64,000 nucleotides of DNA. Source: Epiperipatus broadwayi. Lineage: Eukaryota; Onychophora; Udeonychophora; Euonychophora; Peripatidae. A program made the position numbers and the translations under genes. The notes beneath the pieces were generated by a model. The model was not told the DNA's origin. It worked only from the letters and a program-made list of their open reading frames with translations, and made no database searches. The DNA lies in NCBI GenBank assembly GCA_028023455.1, contig JAQFVV010006425.1, forward strand, positions 1,550,001-1,614,000. The letters run 5' to 3'. Of the stretch, positions 61,690 to 64,000 are shown one piece after another. Every line of letters begins with the position of its first letter. The first letter of the stretch is position 1.

Positions 61690-62660
61690 TAATGCTAGTG
61701 AAAAACTTGAGAAATTTTTGAAATGAAAAATTGGTCTTGAGCAAGAATGTATACTACTATCTCTAGTGTTGTTTTCCATTTATATAAGTGGTTAATGAAA
61801 TAGTTTGCAGAAGACTTCTTGAAACAGATGTCAGTATTTGGTCATAAGTTTGATGCTGGAGATTTAAACAACTTTTTCTAGATTTATAAGAACTTTCATA
61901 TTCTTGTTATTTCAAAATATGATCTCCAGAATATTCTTAATGTTAGGAATGCAATGCTAAAGGTTTCTATTTATTAAGCAATTTCTAAATCTCTCAGCCT
62001 GGGATTAAATATAAATTATCTAGTATTTATCAGCTTACGTGATTATCAACTTGAGATTTTGAATAAGTTTACATATTTTAGTACATTTTGATTTAAAAAA
62101 TGACAGACATAAATAGTCAGGTGAAACAGAGAATTGGATGCACTAATGCTGAATTTAAGAAGTTAAAAATAAAATATAGCATTATAAAAATAGTTATTTT
62201 ATCAACTTTGCATAGAAAGCAACTGTGATCTGTATTGGCATAACATAAGAGCACTTGATGATGGTCTATAAAATTATAAAAACATAATGGTGAGATAATA
62301 ATTCAATCAATATGTTTTTATACAAATTATTTGATGTAATATTACAGAAATTATAATACAAAACTAATGAACATTCTAAAAAGTGTTTTCTAGTTAAATG
62401 GACATGTTTTTTTATAGAAATTACAGATTACATTTACATCTTAAATATTATGGGACATACTAAAAAACGTTGAGTATTGATTGCTTTTATTAGAAAGAAG
62501 TAGTTGTGGTTGAATATGCAATGAAGATCTATAATTAACAAAGGGTTGAAATCATTCAAATAGTAATTTTTGCTACAGAAGAAATTAAAAGACGGTATTA
62601 CAAAATGACAAATAAAAGGATAGAACTAGAAAGGAATACATATGACATATTTACGATTTA
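61690..62660 (+). pseudogene. RTE-like LINE reverse transcriptase pseudogene
   Basis: Plus-strand readings in order: KIGLEQECILLSLVLFSIYI at about 61726-61785, corresponding to the GxRQGCxLSPxLFNIYI motif; LNKFTYFSTF at about 62063-62090, the FKYLGSxI block; a TENWMH...EVKNKI*HYKNS region (about 62128-62195); HNIRALDDG at about 62241-62267; and EVVVVEYAMKIYN with EEIKRRYYKMTNKRIELERN to about 62638. The order is that of the reverse transcriptase and C-terminal part of RTE-like LINEs often annotated as craniofacial development protein 2-like. Stops are frequent and no catalytic aspartate pair is clear. Confidence 0.65.
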
Positions 62661-64000
62661 ATATATGTTTATGTAGACATCACAAAATTAGTGTTCAATC
62701 TTTTACTCTATATTTTTCTATCTTTGTTTTTTATTTTTTTTCTTGAAGTTACTAGGCCCTGTCATATATTAATGTTGATGAATGAAACATATATGCTAGT
62801 GATATTAATTTTATAATTATATATATAATACATCATTTTCCTTTCTTATATTCTTAAAAGCAATTTTAATTCATTTTCTAAATTTTTCACTTCAATTTGA
62901 TGTTTTTATTGGGGATCTCTAACATTCTATACTTTATTATGTTACATTTCATTATAATATAGCAAAATCAGTTACAAATACATTTTAACTTTTTGATTTA
63001 AAATGGTTATAAAGATATATAAAAATATTCTTCAACAAGCAAATTATTCATATCTTTCCTCTGTAGCAATATTTTTAAGTAAATCAATTAATCATAAAGC
63101 AAAATAAAATACTGTAACTTTTATTAATTTTTCTCAAAATGTGATTGACCAATTACTGATAAAATATGTAATGGAAATATTTTAATTCACATGCAGTTAA
63201 AAAAGATCTATGATTTCTCATTAATCTCCAGTATTGTTTTATGATCTGTTGAACATGTTGAACCTCAGTTGTGCTGATTGAGCAGAAATTGCTGATACAA
63301 CTTGGTTCAATATTCAACATATGAGAGCAAACTTAAAAGTATTTTTCCTTGATATAATAGCCCTGAAATCTTGAAATAAATAATTATGCCTTCACCAGAA
63401 TCTGATGGTAATGTGTGTAATTAAAAACCATGTTCATATGTTGAGATGGCAGGATAACCATTCTTTTTTAATAATAATTGGAATAGGTACAATCATCTGC
63501 AAATATTTTTTGTTTGTCCTATGCTTTGCCTTTCAGAATGTAAAACAAGTTAATTGTCTCCAATTCAGAAACACAGAAATAACTGCCTTGAATGCCTACA
63601 TTCAGATGTTATTAAAGCTTAGACTAAAGATAATCTAGGTCTTGGGTGACTTCCTGCATTTTTGTGCTGTTAGAACTTATATTAAACATGGTACATGTCA
63701 CAATCATGGAAACTGGCTCAGTGGGGTACCATCCATTCCAAAATATATTGTCCCATCAACCCTGGATCAGGCATGAAAGAAATTAACCTATTTTATTCCT
63801 CTCTGATTAATTGATTATTCCTTAATCACCTTATTATATATCATTGTCTTGACATGGATGAATATGGTTTCCTTGAAATGTTGATATCTTATTCTGAAAA
63901 GTGAAGTTACTATGTTTGCAGGATAGGAATTCTTTTAAAAACTTTAAACAGAGTTATTTGGATGCTGACCACAAGAATTACCCAATAAGTAGGAGTGCTA
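62661..64000. other. Non-coding DNA, nothing assigned
   Basis: The 77-codon frame at 63405-63638 has no recognisable domain. No repeat family identified. The window ends here without a gene. Confidence 0.45.

Overview
This is a repeat-dominated, very AT-rich piece of an animal nuclear genome with no intact host gene that I can recognise. The organism is probably an invertebrate metazoan. Signs are Penelope-like retroelements with GIY-YIG endonuclease, APE-type LINEs, a KIAA1586/ZBED-like hAT transposon, pogo/Tigger-like DNA elements, tRNA-derived SINEs, hammerhead-ribozyme retroelements, and long (GATA)n, (ATT)n and (TA)n arrays. This mix fits a mollusc or another lophotrochozoan best, but the sequence does not settle the species.

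Layout. 0-8 kb: Penelope-like (PLE) debris, an (AAT)n/(AAC)n tract, a short hammerhead element (4.0-4.45 kb), a 364-bp (GATA)n array, and a mixed direct and inverted hammerhead array (6.4-8.0 kb). 8-20 kb: mostly unassigned AT-rich DNA with one SINE, two copies of a second hammerhead family (12.5 and 16.6-17.6 kb, the latter a 456-bp tandem), a possible zinc-finger pseudogene and a PLE fragment. 20-33 kb: unassigned DNA with (ATT)n and (GATA)n arrays, PLE and LINE fragments, and one weak exon candidate. 33-45 kb: more hammerhead copies, a 216-bp palindromic MITE, three SINE insertions (one of them inside a PLE), LINE 3' ends and a head-to-head PLE pair. 45-48 kb: a 1.6-kb PLE palindrome followed directly by a TA-flanked pogo-like element. 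48.5-57.6 kb: one decayed LINE split by a 4.0-kb hAT transposon, which is itself split by a 414-bp hammerhead element. 57.6-64 kb: a small MITE-like inverted repeat, a second pogo-like element and an RTE-like LINE fragment.

The most interesting content is a set of at least three unrelated short (about 410-490 bp) non-coding repeats. Each carries a type I hammerhead ribozyme: a CUGANGA core, stem II, GAAA, a tiny palindromic stem III, and a long stem I with internal loops. They occur as tandem units or inverted copies, and three insertions have 13-14-bp target-site duplications. This matches the architecture described for metazoan retrozymes, which are small circular RNAs thought to be mobilised in trans by Penelope-like or LINE reverse transcriptases. 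Several such autonomous elements are also present here, all decayed. Calls rest on reading the sequence by eye; no database or folding program was run.
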